DNA from: Luidia sarsii
Lineage: Eukaryota; Echinodermata; Asteroidea; Paxillosida; Luidiidae
Assembly: GCA_949987565.1 (NCBI GenBank)
Contig: OX465111.1
Location: 8,065,467 to 8,129,466 of the forward strand
DNA: 64,000 bases
Direction of reading: 5' to 3'
Below are positions 53,906 through 64,000 of the stretch, one piece after another (the stretch's first letter is position 1; the number at the start of each line of letters is the position of its first letter). The position numbers and the translations under genes are program-made. A model generated the notes under the pieces. It saw only the letters and a program-made list of their open reading frames with translations, had not been told where the DNA came from and ran no database searches.

Positions 53906-54324
53906 CCTCCGACCCAACCTACCAATCAAATAACTTCGTAGGACTGATACTTGGACACAGATTTCGATGGCACCAGCACTGACGCGCGTTGGGCGCCCAT
54001 GAATCTGGCCCTCAATACATATTGTACGGCTCGCAAAGGCGAAGGGCGAAAAGGTGGAGGGAAGGGGCGTGGCATCGCCGGCGGCAAAAAAGGGGGGAAT
54101 GCGCCCAGCAATCTAATGCATACTAATCCTCTCATTAACTAGACATTAACGACACGTTGCCAACTGAGAGGCTGTGATGAATATGATAAGAAGATTTTGA
54201 AGTAGATTTTTTTTAGTCAGACAAGAGAATCCTATTATTTGGCGAGAGGGCCTGAGCATGAGATGAATTTATTATACCAAGAAGCTACGTAGGCATTTTG
54301 TGGATATTTTTCAAAGAATATTGG

Positions 54325-54405
54325 ATGGGACTGGGACTTAACGTACCAGCGCTCTTACCATCTGAGCTATCCAGCCCTTAAATGGCGGCCTTCCCAAATA
54401 CTCAA
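54325..54405 (-). repeat. tRNA-derived SINE, family B (internal deletion)
   Basis: The minus strand has ggccgccatttaagggctgg, atagctcagatggtaagagc and gctggtacgtt, then jumps to aagtcccagtcccatcc. The part before the B box is missing. Confidence 0.7.
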
Positions 54406-54409
54406 CTAT

Positions 54410-54980
54410 CTTTACCGGGGGTGGATGTAGGGCACCAATAAGAAGCATACAACCATTAACTGCCCAATATCTCCAGGTTCTCCTAGTTTCGTTAAGATGC
54501 CAACAATTTGATGTGAACCCGGCTACAGGAGTTCGGGGATCACACAAAGTGGATGCAGCATTTTAACTCGCTTATACAGTACATGTACCTTGCTATACTT
54601 GTCAAAAGAATAATGAGGTCTCATTTGACATATGCATTGATGTGAAAATCGTGTGATTCATTGCATATTATCACTCGGGCATTTTTTAGTGTGCTATATT
54701 CCACTGTAAGACTTTCATAGAGAGATTTAAATCCAATCATATTTAGCCAAAGGTAATAGGACATTCGTATTAAAGGGCTCCTTCTTAAGTTAAACCAATG
54801 CCTAATAATAATTTTCCACCATTTCGGGCCCTTTGATATAATGCTTCTTCTTGAAAAATGATAAGCCTACATCTAACAATTTGCAGAACGTAATTTAATA
54901 GAGCTTTGTTTTAGCTCGATGTGAAATAAAAGACATTTATAGGAAATGTTATATCCCCGGCATGACCTATATAGCTGTAT
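54410..54980. other. No feature recognised
   Basis: AT-rich stretch between two SINE copies without an exon or clear repeat. Confidence 0.45.
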
Positions 54981-54984
54981 TAGA

Positions 54985-55120
54985 TAGGCGGCCGAGTGGT
55001 TGAGACGCTTGCACAAGAGCGCATGAGTCGCGCGTTCGAATCCCCTATGTAAGCCTGCAATCATGTGCAGCATCCACATATGGTGTGCTAAGTGCATATC
55101 TGGTGGGGCAAACACACTCA
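54985..55120 (+). repeat. tRNA-derived SINE, family A (tRNA-like head)
   Basis: Head gcggccgagtggttgagacg, B box gcgcgttcgaatcccctatg, then tgcaatcatgtgcagc and a tail ggcaaacacactcattgaat. It is the most tRNA-like head in the window but lacks paired acceptor ends. Confidence 0.65.
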
Positions 55121-55481
55121 TTGAATGTGCACGTCCATCGGGCTCTTGGTGCAAGCAAACATCGATCCTTTCTCCCCGTTTTGAGTACGAGCTTGTTTTG
55201 TTTTTTCCTGAGCACGCGAACCAAACAGGATCTTGAGCTGGTCCTATAGAAATACCCGCTAGACGGATACACGTGTGCGGTAGTTTTTCGAGTTTTTCGA
55301 AAATTCCAATCAGCTAAGAGAACAAGGACATAATCTGAGCAGTGACGGTCCAATCTATGATTGTCATTCTATCCACAGAAGCGGAGAGACTTCTGGGTGT
55401 CGATTTAAATGTGGCCTAGGGCTTTGTAATTATACTACATGTATACGGAGCTTGACTTAGTGCTGCACCCCATCTGTCTCT

Positions 55482-57008
55482 CATCTTTCTCTCCCCCTCT
55501 CCCCCTCTCCCCCTCTCCCCCTCTCCCCCTCTCCCCCTCTCCACCCTATCCCTCCTCTCCCCCTTTGCATCCTCTCCCCCTCTCCCCTCTCGACCCTCTC
55601 CCCCTCTCCGCTCCACCTTCTACATCCTCTCCCTCCTCTCCCCCTCTCCCCCTCTCCACCCTCTCCCCCTCTCCACCTTCTGCATCCTCTCCCCCTCTCC
55701 ACCCTCTCCCCTCGCCACCTTCTACACCCTCTCCACCCTCTCAACCCTCTCCCTCCTCTCCCCCTCTCCCCCTCTCCACCCTCCCCCCTCTCCACCCTCT
55801 CCACCATATCCCCCTCTCACCCTCTCCCCTCTGCTCCCTGCCCCTCTCCACCCTATCCACCCTCTCCCCCTCTCCACCCTCTCCCTCTTTCTCTCCCCTC
55901 TCTCCTCTCCCCTCTCACTTTTCTCTCTCCCCTCTCTCCCCCTCTCCCCTCCCTCTCTTCTCTCTCTTCTCTCTCTCCTCTCTCTTCTCTCTCTCCTCTC
56001 TCTCTCTCCCCTCTCCCCTCTCTCTTCTCTCTCTCCACTCTCTCTCCTCTCTCTTCTCTCTCTCCTCTCTCTCTCTCCCCTCTCCCCTCTCTCTTCTCTC
56101 TCTCCACTCTCTCTCCTCTCTCTCTCTCCCCTCTCCCCTCTCTCTTCTCTCTCTCTCCCCTCTCTCTTCTCTCTCTCTCTCCCCTCTCCCCTCTCTCTTC
56201 TCTCTCTCCTCTCTCTCTCTCCCCTCTCCCCTCTCTCTTCTCTCTCTCCTCTCTCTCTCTCCCCTCTCCCCTCTCTCTTCTCTCTCTCCACTCTCTCTCC
56301 TCTCTCTCTCTCCCCTCTCCCCTCTCTCTTCTCTCTCTCTCCCCTCTCTCTTCTCTCTCTCTCTCCCCTCTCCCCTCTCTCTTCTCTCTCTCTCCCCTCT
56401 CTCTTCTCTCTCTCTCTCCCCTCTCCACTCTCTCTTCTCTCTCTCTCTCTCCCCTCTCCCCTCTCTCTTCTCTCTCTCTCCCCTCTCTCTTCTCTCTCTC
56501 TCTCCCCTCTCCCCTCTCTCTTCTCTCTCTCCTCTCTCTTCTCTCTCTCCTCTCTCTCTCTCCCCTCTCCCCTCTCTCTTCTCTCTCTCCACTCTCTCTT
56601 CTCTCTCTCTCTCCCCTCTCCCCTCTCTCTTCTCTCTCTCTCCCCTCTCTCTTCTCTCTCTCTCTCCCCTCTCCACTCTCTCTTCTCTCTCTCTCTCTCC
56701 CCTCTCCCCTCTCTCTTCTCTCTCTCTCCCCTCTCTCTTCTCTCTCTCTCTCCCCTCTCCCCTCTCTCTTCTCTCTCTCTCCCCTCTCCACTCTCTCTTC
56801 TCTCTCTCTCTCTCCCCTCTCCACTCTCTCTTCTCTCTCTCTCTCTCCCCTCTCCCCTCTCTCTTCTCTCTCTCTCCCCTCTCTCTTCTCTCTCTCTCCC
56901 CTCTCTCTTCTCTCTCTCTCCCCTCTCTCTTCTCTCTCTCTCCCCTCTCTCTTCTCTCTCTCTCCCCTCTCTCTTCTCTCTCTCTCCCCTCTCTCTTCTC
57001 TCTCTCCG
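55482..57008. repeat. 1.5-kb CT-rich array with nested periodicity
   Basis: First ctctccccctctccaccctc units, then repeats of ctctctcccctctcccctct followed by ctcttctctctctc. Purely pyrimidine on the plus strand for about 1 kb. Confidence 0.96.
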
Positions 57009-57330
57009 GGCCCCCTCTCTCCCAGTGGTCCGATAAAATGCTCCCGAGTGGGCATTTGGAGGCGACGTAGGCGATGGAAGACCAGCTGAACCCCGCCCGC
57101 CAAACCGGGCCCTGGGGGAGAAGGGTCCTAACGGGTGCCCCGAACCGCGCTGCCCCCCCCCCCCTCCCTCCCTTCAAGGTTCCGGCGACACGTCCCCATC
57201 ACCTTGATCACCCCTTGGAGAGACTTGCACGACGAGGACTAACAAGGCCCGCCCATGAGCACCCACGAAGGCGTGGTAATTGTCCTTAAATAGGCCCGAA
57301 TTAATCGGAAGGTCGACTACGCGATTCGCT
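57009..57330. other. GC- and CpG-rich segment, unexplained
   Basis: Contains cccgagtgggcatttggagg, cgacgtaggcgatggaagac and aaccccgcccgccaaaccgg, in contrast to its flanks. It lies 5 kb upstream of the first TRPC exon, so a promoter or 5' exon is conceivable, but no motif supports it. Confidence 0.2.
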
Positions 57331-57379
57331 ACGCTCGGGACGCCATAGTGGCCACACAGCAAACATACTGACAAAACAC

Positions 57380-59750
57380 AACCCTAACTCAAAAGTAAAT
57401 AAATAATATCCCATCAACGCTACCAGGAACCCCCAAAATATGCACTGTAACATGGGTTCGCTGAACTTCCCAGCTCGTCTACAACACGAACTTATAGCAT
57501 TCCAGGTGGTCCCACACTGATTAAAATACTATCTCTCGACTAAATTGAACTCATAGAAAGCAATGGTTTGGTAATTTTAAACAAATAGATGGCGAGTTGC
57601 ATTAACATTTTCCCTGCAATATTTAAAAACATAGACACCAGCGAAAAGAGTACAGTATAAATAATTATTAGGTTTGGTCGTTGAAGCATATTTTTAACAT
57701 TTGAGAAAAGTTTTTAATTTTTTTCGGCGTCATTCAAGCATGTTTACGACACGATTTCGGTTGTTACCGATGCATCCTTTTTTTTTACAACCATTTATAC
57801 GCAGCCTTTTGTTAACATTGCATGTGCAGGACTGTATACATGATTGCACGGATAATTCCTTCCACTGAAAGATAATTATCCTTCCAAAATGATAGGTTTA
57901 CAATTAAGATTCAAACTGTTCACGTCGAACCTTAAACTCCCTAAAGGGACATGTGTTCACGGTGTTGTCATTGTACGCGGTATGAAGCGATCATATGAAA
58001 CGGAAGAGTTGAAAGAGGTCCGTTTTCGTCGGAACTCCGGTCCCATTCTAACTGCAGGTGGGGGTTTCCGAAAGCATCGTTCACCGCTGCAGTGGGCAGT
58101 CAATGGTGAGTGAAACGCGCCGGTCCGAGTTCAAAGCCCCACGCGCGCTCGATATTAAAGTCAGCCCTGCACCCAAGCCCGAATTGGTCACGTTGTAACT
58201 CAATTTGCCGCCATACAACAGCGGCGTAATTGGTTTAGAACCCGCTGACAAAATTGCGGACAAGGCCTCGAGCCAGCCCGACGATCTGACTACCGTTCAC
58301 ATTCAGCGCAAGCTGCGCACATCACACGCACAGCGATTAGCGAGCACTATGTTACGCGATACCTCATAATTCGAAGAAAAAAAATAGCCTTCGCTCCGAC
58401 CCACTGCAGCTATCCAGTCCATAGGTGCCCTGTCCCGATACCCAACATTGCATGTCATTCCAACAACCACACCACAAGACGGAAATCAATAGGCCATAGA
58501 TAAGTTCATGTTATCAACCACAAGAACACCTTGGCAGAGAAGGGCGAACAGTCGCATTTGCCAGTTGGAGAAATCGCCAACGGTTTGTACAACCAGTTTT
58601 AAAAGATATCCGGGATTTTTTTTGTCTGAAGAAATACCCACAGGGTCTATATGCTTCAAGAGGAATTTCTTCAATTCGTTGATATCATTACATAAGTCTT
58701 TGACAGAATTCGTTACAGATCTAATTCGTGCTTTCTCTATCTATGTATACCTACATATATGGAACAATCTTCCGACAGGCGTATGTAAAGAGTAATATTT
58801 CCTCTTTCAAAACACTCCTATAAGCACACATCTTCAGCCAGTCTTACTACCATTAGTCTCCTTTCGGCTTTGCAGCACTTAGAAACCCATTTATTAAGTG
58901 CTATATAAATACTAAAGCTTATGTTGGATTCGCACAACGGCACGATATAACATTATTGTAATTTGTGTTGGATTCACCTGGGATCAAGCTACGTCCCGTA
59001 GTCTTAGATCTCGAGGGTTTTCCACAGGATCTAAGCTTTTCCTAGCAGGACAATTTTAAGGGGTAATTAAAACAAAAATACATTTATATTAGCATGCAGA
59101 ATTCATTATGTTGCCGTTTTGAATACCAATGTACCGTCTGGTTCGTAAGATCAAATACAATCGACAACCTGTAAAAATCTGAGCGAAAAACCAACCGAGG
59201 TTCCGACGAAATCCAGCAACTGAGTGCGTGAAGGTTCGGCAGTACAGGGCCGGAGCGTTTCCCGGTTCAGGTACGATGGGTAAGTGGATTAGTGGGTCTA
59301 TGACATTCAGGAATCGGAAGACACTGATTCGATTACGGACGTCATGCCAGCGTCGCCTGCAAACCACAGCCCGGCACCGCTCGCCGTCACCCATGAAACA
59401 AACAACGCATATTTATTCATATCCTCTGATATAATCGAATATTGAGGGTCACTAGACCCGGTGCAGGCGATTGATCTGGAACGCCAACAAGAACATGTGA
59501 GCAACGGGAAACTAAAGAGCAACAATAACTCTCACGAGGAAGGCCACCAACAGATCTACTTACGAGTGGACAGTACGGACCGAGTTTCGTCCAAACCAGG
59601 GATTTGAACTTTAAGACCCTCAAATACTGAGCGGACTTAAGCGCCTCAATAACCCAAGCAGCTTCACGAAACGAAAGGACCTCGGGAAAATGAAGACATT
59701 CGAGACATTTGAGAAATTGAAGAAAAAAAATCCAGAAGCTGAAGAATCTC
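57380..59750. other. No gene recognised
   Basis: AT-rich except for 57950-58350. Short frames on both strands have no recognisable domain. Confidence 0.4.
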
Positions 59751-59759
59751 AAGGAACTG

Positions 59760-60010
59760 GCATAACTCGGGATACTCCGGATACTGAAGAAATTATATAA
59801 ATTAATGAAATTAAAGAAACTAAAGAAACTAAAGAAACTCCAGAAATTCTAGAAATTTTAGAAAATCAAGAAACTCGAGAACTCATGAAATTTAAGCTAC
59901 TCACGAAACTCAAGAAACTATACAAACTCAAGAAACTATACAAACTCAAGAAACTATACAAACTCAAGAAAACTATACAAACTCAAGAAAACTATACAAA
60001 CAAGGCTCAA
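59760..60010. repeat. Imperfect AAGAAACT-type tandem repeat
   Basis: Units such as aaagaaactaaagaaact pass into regular caagaaactatacaaact copies (about five). Confidence 0.85.
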
Positions 60011-60019
60011 AGACATCAA

Positions 60020-61350
60020 AAGACTCGAGAAACTCAATGTCAATCTCAAATCTCATTGTTAATCAATGTTCTCTTGAGAACCAAATACTTATCCACAGTA
60101 TTGGTCACTTTTCACAGTATTTTCCCTTTACCCATAAATTGATAAACGGGGCTATATTCACCCATACGGAACCATGTACGATTGAAATGAATTTATTTCA
60201 GTAGCACAGAGACACGGGTGGTACATCACTTTAAGTTTACGCACGCCCAACAGGGGCATTCATGAACGTGCCACACTTACGCTATGCGAACATGTCATTA
60301 CATAGTGCATTGGTCTTGATCTGATAGCCGCTTCGCTTGGTAAGAGAGTTCACACTTCGAAATTACATGCGGGCCTTTGACACACCACAAGAGCGTGCAC
60401 TTCAGATGCAGGCATCGTGGTACGTCAAGTCGCCATGCAGTGCGCTGTGGGGAACTACTAGATGGTGACTGAGTTCGCTTTTTGGCTCGTTCCTCGGACT
60501 GTAGCCCACGTTCCCTAGTTCTGTCTTATATTAGGCCTATCTCGTCTTGGCATCTATTTGGTATCAATTTTTGTCAAAACCTAAGGAATAACACATTAAA
60601 TGAAAATTACATTACAATCTTTCAATATCACCAATACATTTCGGCTGAGATATTGAGAAGAGAAGTTTGAAACCAAACATTGCTGAACCTCACTGCTTTA
60701 CTAATTTGCTGTACTCTAATCGATGCAAATTACCTGCGATGAGTGAATCCTTAGTTTCTTAGGAAAATGTCACGACCAATAGAGCACTTCTTTCATCTGA
60801 ATGGACGATATATCAGATGGAGATCATTTCGCGTTGAAAACGAAAAGGTAATATGGCATATTACATGCGTTGATTTGAAAAGGTGACTTTCATCCTGAAG
60901 TCTATAAAAAATGGGCCTGACGTTCCGATCCTAGCAGGGCCTTTCTCAAAGACACAAACCATGCGGGAAAAAATGCAGGATGTGCATGGACGATGCAGAT
61001 CCTGGTAAAATTTACATTATTTTTTTTTATAATTCTAGCAATTACAGCAATGCCACTAATTTCCTCTCCAGTGTTTGGTAGACCTTTTCGACCCAAATGC
61101 ACGTACTCCACATTCTAATTCCTCCTCACTTTTCCCCAGCTCATAAACTTTCTGATGACTAAAAGGTATGCGGTCGCATAGGTCCCCAAACGCTGTGCCA
61201 GCATCGTTATTCCACTTGTATAGGCATCGGAACGGAAGACCTACATTTGGTTGTTTCTACTGATGAGCGTGAGTCGTTTAGACTAGCTCGGTACTACAAC
61301 AAGCAACATTGACCATCCGTGCTGTATTAGAGGGATGGGTCGACACGCCA
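60020..61350. other. No gene recognised
   Basis: One half copy of the GTCCTGC foldback family lies at 60911-60955 (gggcctgacgttccgatcct, agcagggcctttctcaaaga). Nothing else was identified. Confidence 0.45.
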
Positions 61351-61399
61351 TGAACCATGGTTGACAGCAAGTATGTCCCACGACTGCTTATGCCATCAT

Positions 61400-62230
61400 C
61401 TCGCAATCATCATCGCCCAAAATGGCATCAATGACGCCAGGATCATCTCCATCATACTCACGCGCGGGAGCCAGGCTAGAGTGATGGATGGAACTCGATA
61501 CACGCTACTGGGTCTTGACGCCGACCTCCATTCCCGGAACGTTAACAGTCTGGGTTCCGGTCCGCGCCATTCCGTCCGCACGACAGATGTTTAACTCGGC
61601 GATGTCGTTTGAACCCGTCCTTAAGCCAATAACACCACAAAGTCCACAGGCGGTGCGAAATAAAAAAAAAAACCTCGCAGAGTGTCCGTGCGTGAACAAA
61701 ATCCTCTAAGAAAACTGTCGGACGTTGGCGCAGTTGCGACCGCGCACCCTTCCTCAAAGTGGTTCAAGCTCAGCGAGCAATCAGCTTGAGTGCGACCCGG
61801 GGTATATGGGGCGCTGTTCGGGGTCAGATGCAGTCGGCTCCGGGCTAACCGACCGAATTTTCACCTTGCATCGTTCCAATCTGATCCCGCGCTCTCTTCA
61901 TTACACACGCTGGGTTTTTTTGTTATTCCTGAATACATCGCAGCTTTCATTCCAAGCAGAGTGAAGTATGTTTCTGTGTCCATCTCGTGGCAGAAGAATA
62001 CCGGGATAATCGAGGTCCACCCCGCGGTGGCGCTGTCGATATAGCTGTATACTCTGACGCGCTTTCCTGGTGAAAATGTGTTTGTTTTTTTCATTGACAG
62101 CATCGGTTCCAGTGAGCGTAACCTTTTAATCCAGTCGTGGCAGAGAGGCACTGCACTGCCTCCCCGCGATTCGGCGCTATAGGGCCAGCACCATGCAGTC
62201 GACTCCTGCGTTAAGGCATCCACGGAGAAT
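61400..62230 (-). other. Region with gene-like but unrecognised frames
   Basis: Minus-strand frames at 61861-62223 (FSPGKRVRVYSYIDSATAGW, TSIIPVFFCHEMDTETYF) and 61505-61699 (SNDIAELNICRADGMARTGT) sit in sequence of balanced composition and low repetition. I cannot assign a family or confirm splice sites. Confidence 0.2.
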
Positions 62231-62386
62231 AATTGAGTGGAGCTAGGCCTTGAGAAGAGACTATTACACGGTCACCAGCAGTGCGTTCATCTTGTTACCG
62301 GTCGACTTTGGTCTCATTTAGAAATAATGAAATTGATCATGGTCCTCAGAAACCAGCAAACAAGAAGAGAGTTTAGCAAATGGTAC

Positions 62387-62600
62387 TGCAAATTCTCTCA
62401 CCAATGCTATATATACTCAGGCTCCATGAATGCACTTTCGCCACATTACCCCGTCCAGCATAGCGGATGTTAGTTCATTAGACTCATCCAGACCCGGGTC
62501 TCTCTTCAGCATGTCTACATAGGTGATTCTATGCCCACCACACCTTCTATCACTCCCTTGAGATGGCCGCCAATGAATGAATGGGCATGCAGGAATGCTT
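62387..62600 (+). repeat. Dispersed repeat, copy 2
   Basis: Diverged relative of 232-455 in the same orientation (tactcaggctccatgaatg, gtctctcttcagcatg, cttgagatggccgcc). No coding content or terminal repeats were seen. Confidence 0.6.
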
Positions 62601-62604
62601 CAGA

Positions 62605-63320
62605 CAATGCCCAACAAGCCTCTTTCTTCCCTCTCGTATACAAATCGCGTTTCATCGAACTGAACTAAAAACCAAACTAAAAACCACACAAATGTTGTGA
62701 GAGAGCGGGTTTTCTCATTGGAATTCTAATCCATGCTGGCGACAATCCATTTTGAACGACTCAGCCGCTGTAATGCCCATTGACATTTTGTGTCAAACTG
62801 CACTTCTGTATGCAGCAATTCGTACGGGTATTTGGGCACAAATAAAATTAGGTCGGCCACTAATTCGCTTACCAGCCGGTAGGCGTGGCTGATATTTAGA
62901 TTCGTGCTGCGGTCTGATGCCCTGCTCCATATATCCTTGGGACGCACAGCCTTACCGTGTAAATATCCTTCATTTGACCCGCGGGGCCAGCCTGACGGTT
63001 GCATGGTATCCACTTATAGCGGCTAATCGTCAATTCATCGCTGGTAAATAATAAATGTTGCTGTTTGATAAGTATGGCCCTATGGGAGTTACGTCACCGC
63101 GGGTAATTGTGCGTGGAGAGTATGGGTCTACTTTCAACGCTTGTGTTGTTTCGATTTTAGTGGCCCAGCCTTCGGCTATATGATATATCCATAAATCCGA
63201 GACTAACTCAGACCTCAGGGGACAATGCCGAAGGGTAGAGGGATGAGCAATATGGTGCGATGAAACTTGACAAACTGTATTCCAATCAGACTGGGGTTTA
63301 AGTTTGTCGAACTCACGGTT
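62605..63320. other. No feature recognised
   Basis: A 95-codon minus-strand frame at 62726-63013 has no recognisable motif. Confidence 0.4.
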
Positions 63321-63328
63321 TCGTGGAT

Positions 63329-63640
63329 AGAGCTGGGCAAAGGACTCGGGTACCCGAAACCCGACCGAGGAAAACGGGTACCCGTTTCATTTGGTCGGTT
63401 CTACTATACCACGAAAACAAAATCCTTGTAATTTTCAAAGTTAAACAATGGCACATTGGCATTTCTCACTCTTAAAGTCAAAATATTTTCTCATCTAGCG
63501 CCGTAATCCTCAACCACAAACGTTTTTAGATATCTTTAATTATATACTCATATCAAGTTGAAATACAGGTATACCCGTGTGCTCGCTAATTTCAAAAATC
63601 GGAACCGGGTTCCGCCAGTTACCCGATATTGCCCAGGCCT
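63329..63640. mobile_element. MITE with TAGAGCTGGGCAA terminus
   Basis: Starts tagagctgggcaaaggactc then gggtacccgaaacccgacc, and ends gttacccgatattgcccaggcct. Short inverted termini and subterminal gggtacccg/cgggttcc inversions suggest a non-autonomous DNA transposon, possibly hAT-like. Confidence 0.55.
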
Positions 63641-64000
63641 CGTCTTGGGAAGGTGTGGATCGGTCGAGCGTGATTAGCACCCGTGAGAGACGGCACAATG
63701 ATGGAGTATCTCGCCCAAGCACACCAACCCCACCTTAAGGAACCCAATATTATGGGTGCTGCGAAACGGCCTGGGAAGGGATGCGATATACAAACGCAGT
63801 GACTTTGACGCCATGGAACCCGATGAGCGCGCAGCTCGCTCAATGCATCAACTCAAGAAACAAGGAACACAGCACTCCCTATAGTTCAGACTGATACAAA
63901 ATGACTTTTCTGGGTCCAGGAGAATGTTATTAAATGGGGGTTTCGTCCTGACTTAACTTGACGTTAAGTTAGCACCGCTTATACTGTGTTTTTGTTTTGC

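Noticed and set aside
55439..57177. 543-codon Ser/Leu/Pro frame and Glu/Arg frames on the other strand
   Set aside because: Pure CT-array translation with no conserved start or domain.

Overview
This is a eukaryotic genomic window with intron-rich genes, abundant microsatellites, tRNA-derived short interspersed elements (SINEs) and small foldback DNA transposons. It is most likely from a marine invertebrate animal. The gene content (a shibire/DNM-type dynamin and a TRPC channel) is animal. The repeat style makes an invertebrate deuterostome such as an echinoderm my best guess, but the species cannot be fixed from the sequence alone.

Layout. Positions 1 to about 11.3 kb, + strand: the 3' part of a dynamin gene in nine exons (992-10592). 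They cover the end of the stalk linker, the PH domain, the GTPase effector domain (GED) and the proline-rich tail. The GTPase and most of the stalk lie off the left edge. Positions 10.6-30.0 kb: an intergenic stretch with no recognisable gene. It holds SINEs, foldback elements, a CACCATGGACAGCC minisatellite and, at 22.19-25.41 kb, a tandem array of about 22 copies of a 151-bp unit. Each unit looks like a small Pol III gene on the minus strand, and seven-unit blocks are duplicated as a 1058-bp higher-order repeat. Positions 30.0-51.7 kb, - strand: a complete or nearly complete TRPC channel gene in 13 exons, whose junctions join in frame to 956 codons. Its introns carry the longest simple-sequence arrays of the window. 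Positions 51.7-64 kb: upstream of the TRPC gene, with pyrimidine-rich tracts, more repeats and no gene I can recognise.

The two genes are convergent (tails about 19.4 kb apart) and show no functional link beyond both acting at the plasma membrane. Dynamin pinches off endocytic vesicles. The TRPC protein should be a calcium-permeable cation channel acting downstream of phospholipase C.

The most notable observations are: (1) a symmetric phase 0-0 exon of 92 codons that puts a heptad-repeat segment and two N-glycosylation sequons into the extracellular S3-S4 loop of the TRPC channel, flanked on both sides by foldback transposons; (2) the 151-bp Pol III-like satellite with higher-order repeat structure; (3) loss of the usual TRPC CxCxxC zinc motif, and a C-terminal TEV that fits a class I PDZ ligand; (4) a 26-bp minisatellite that switches orientation twice inside a dynamin intron.
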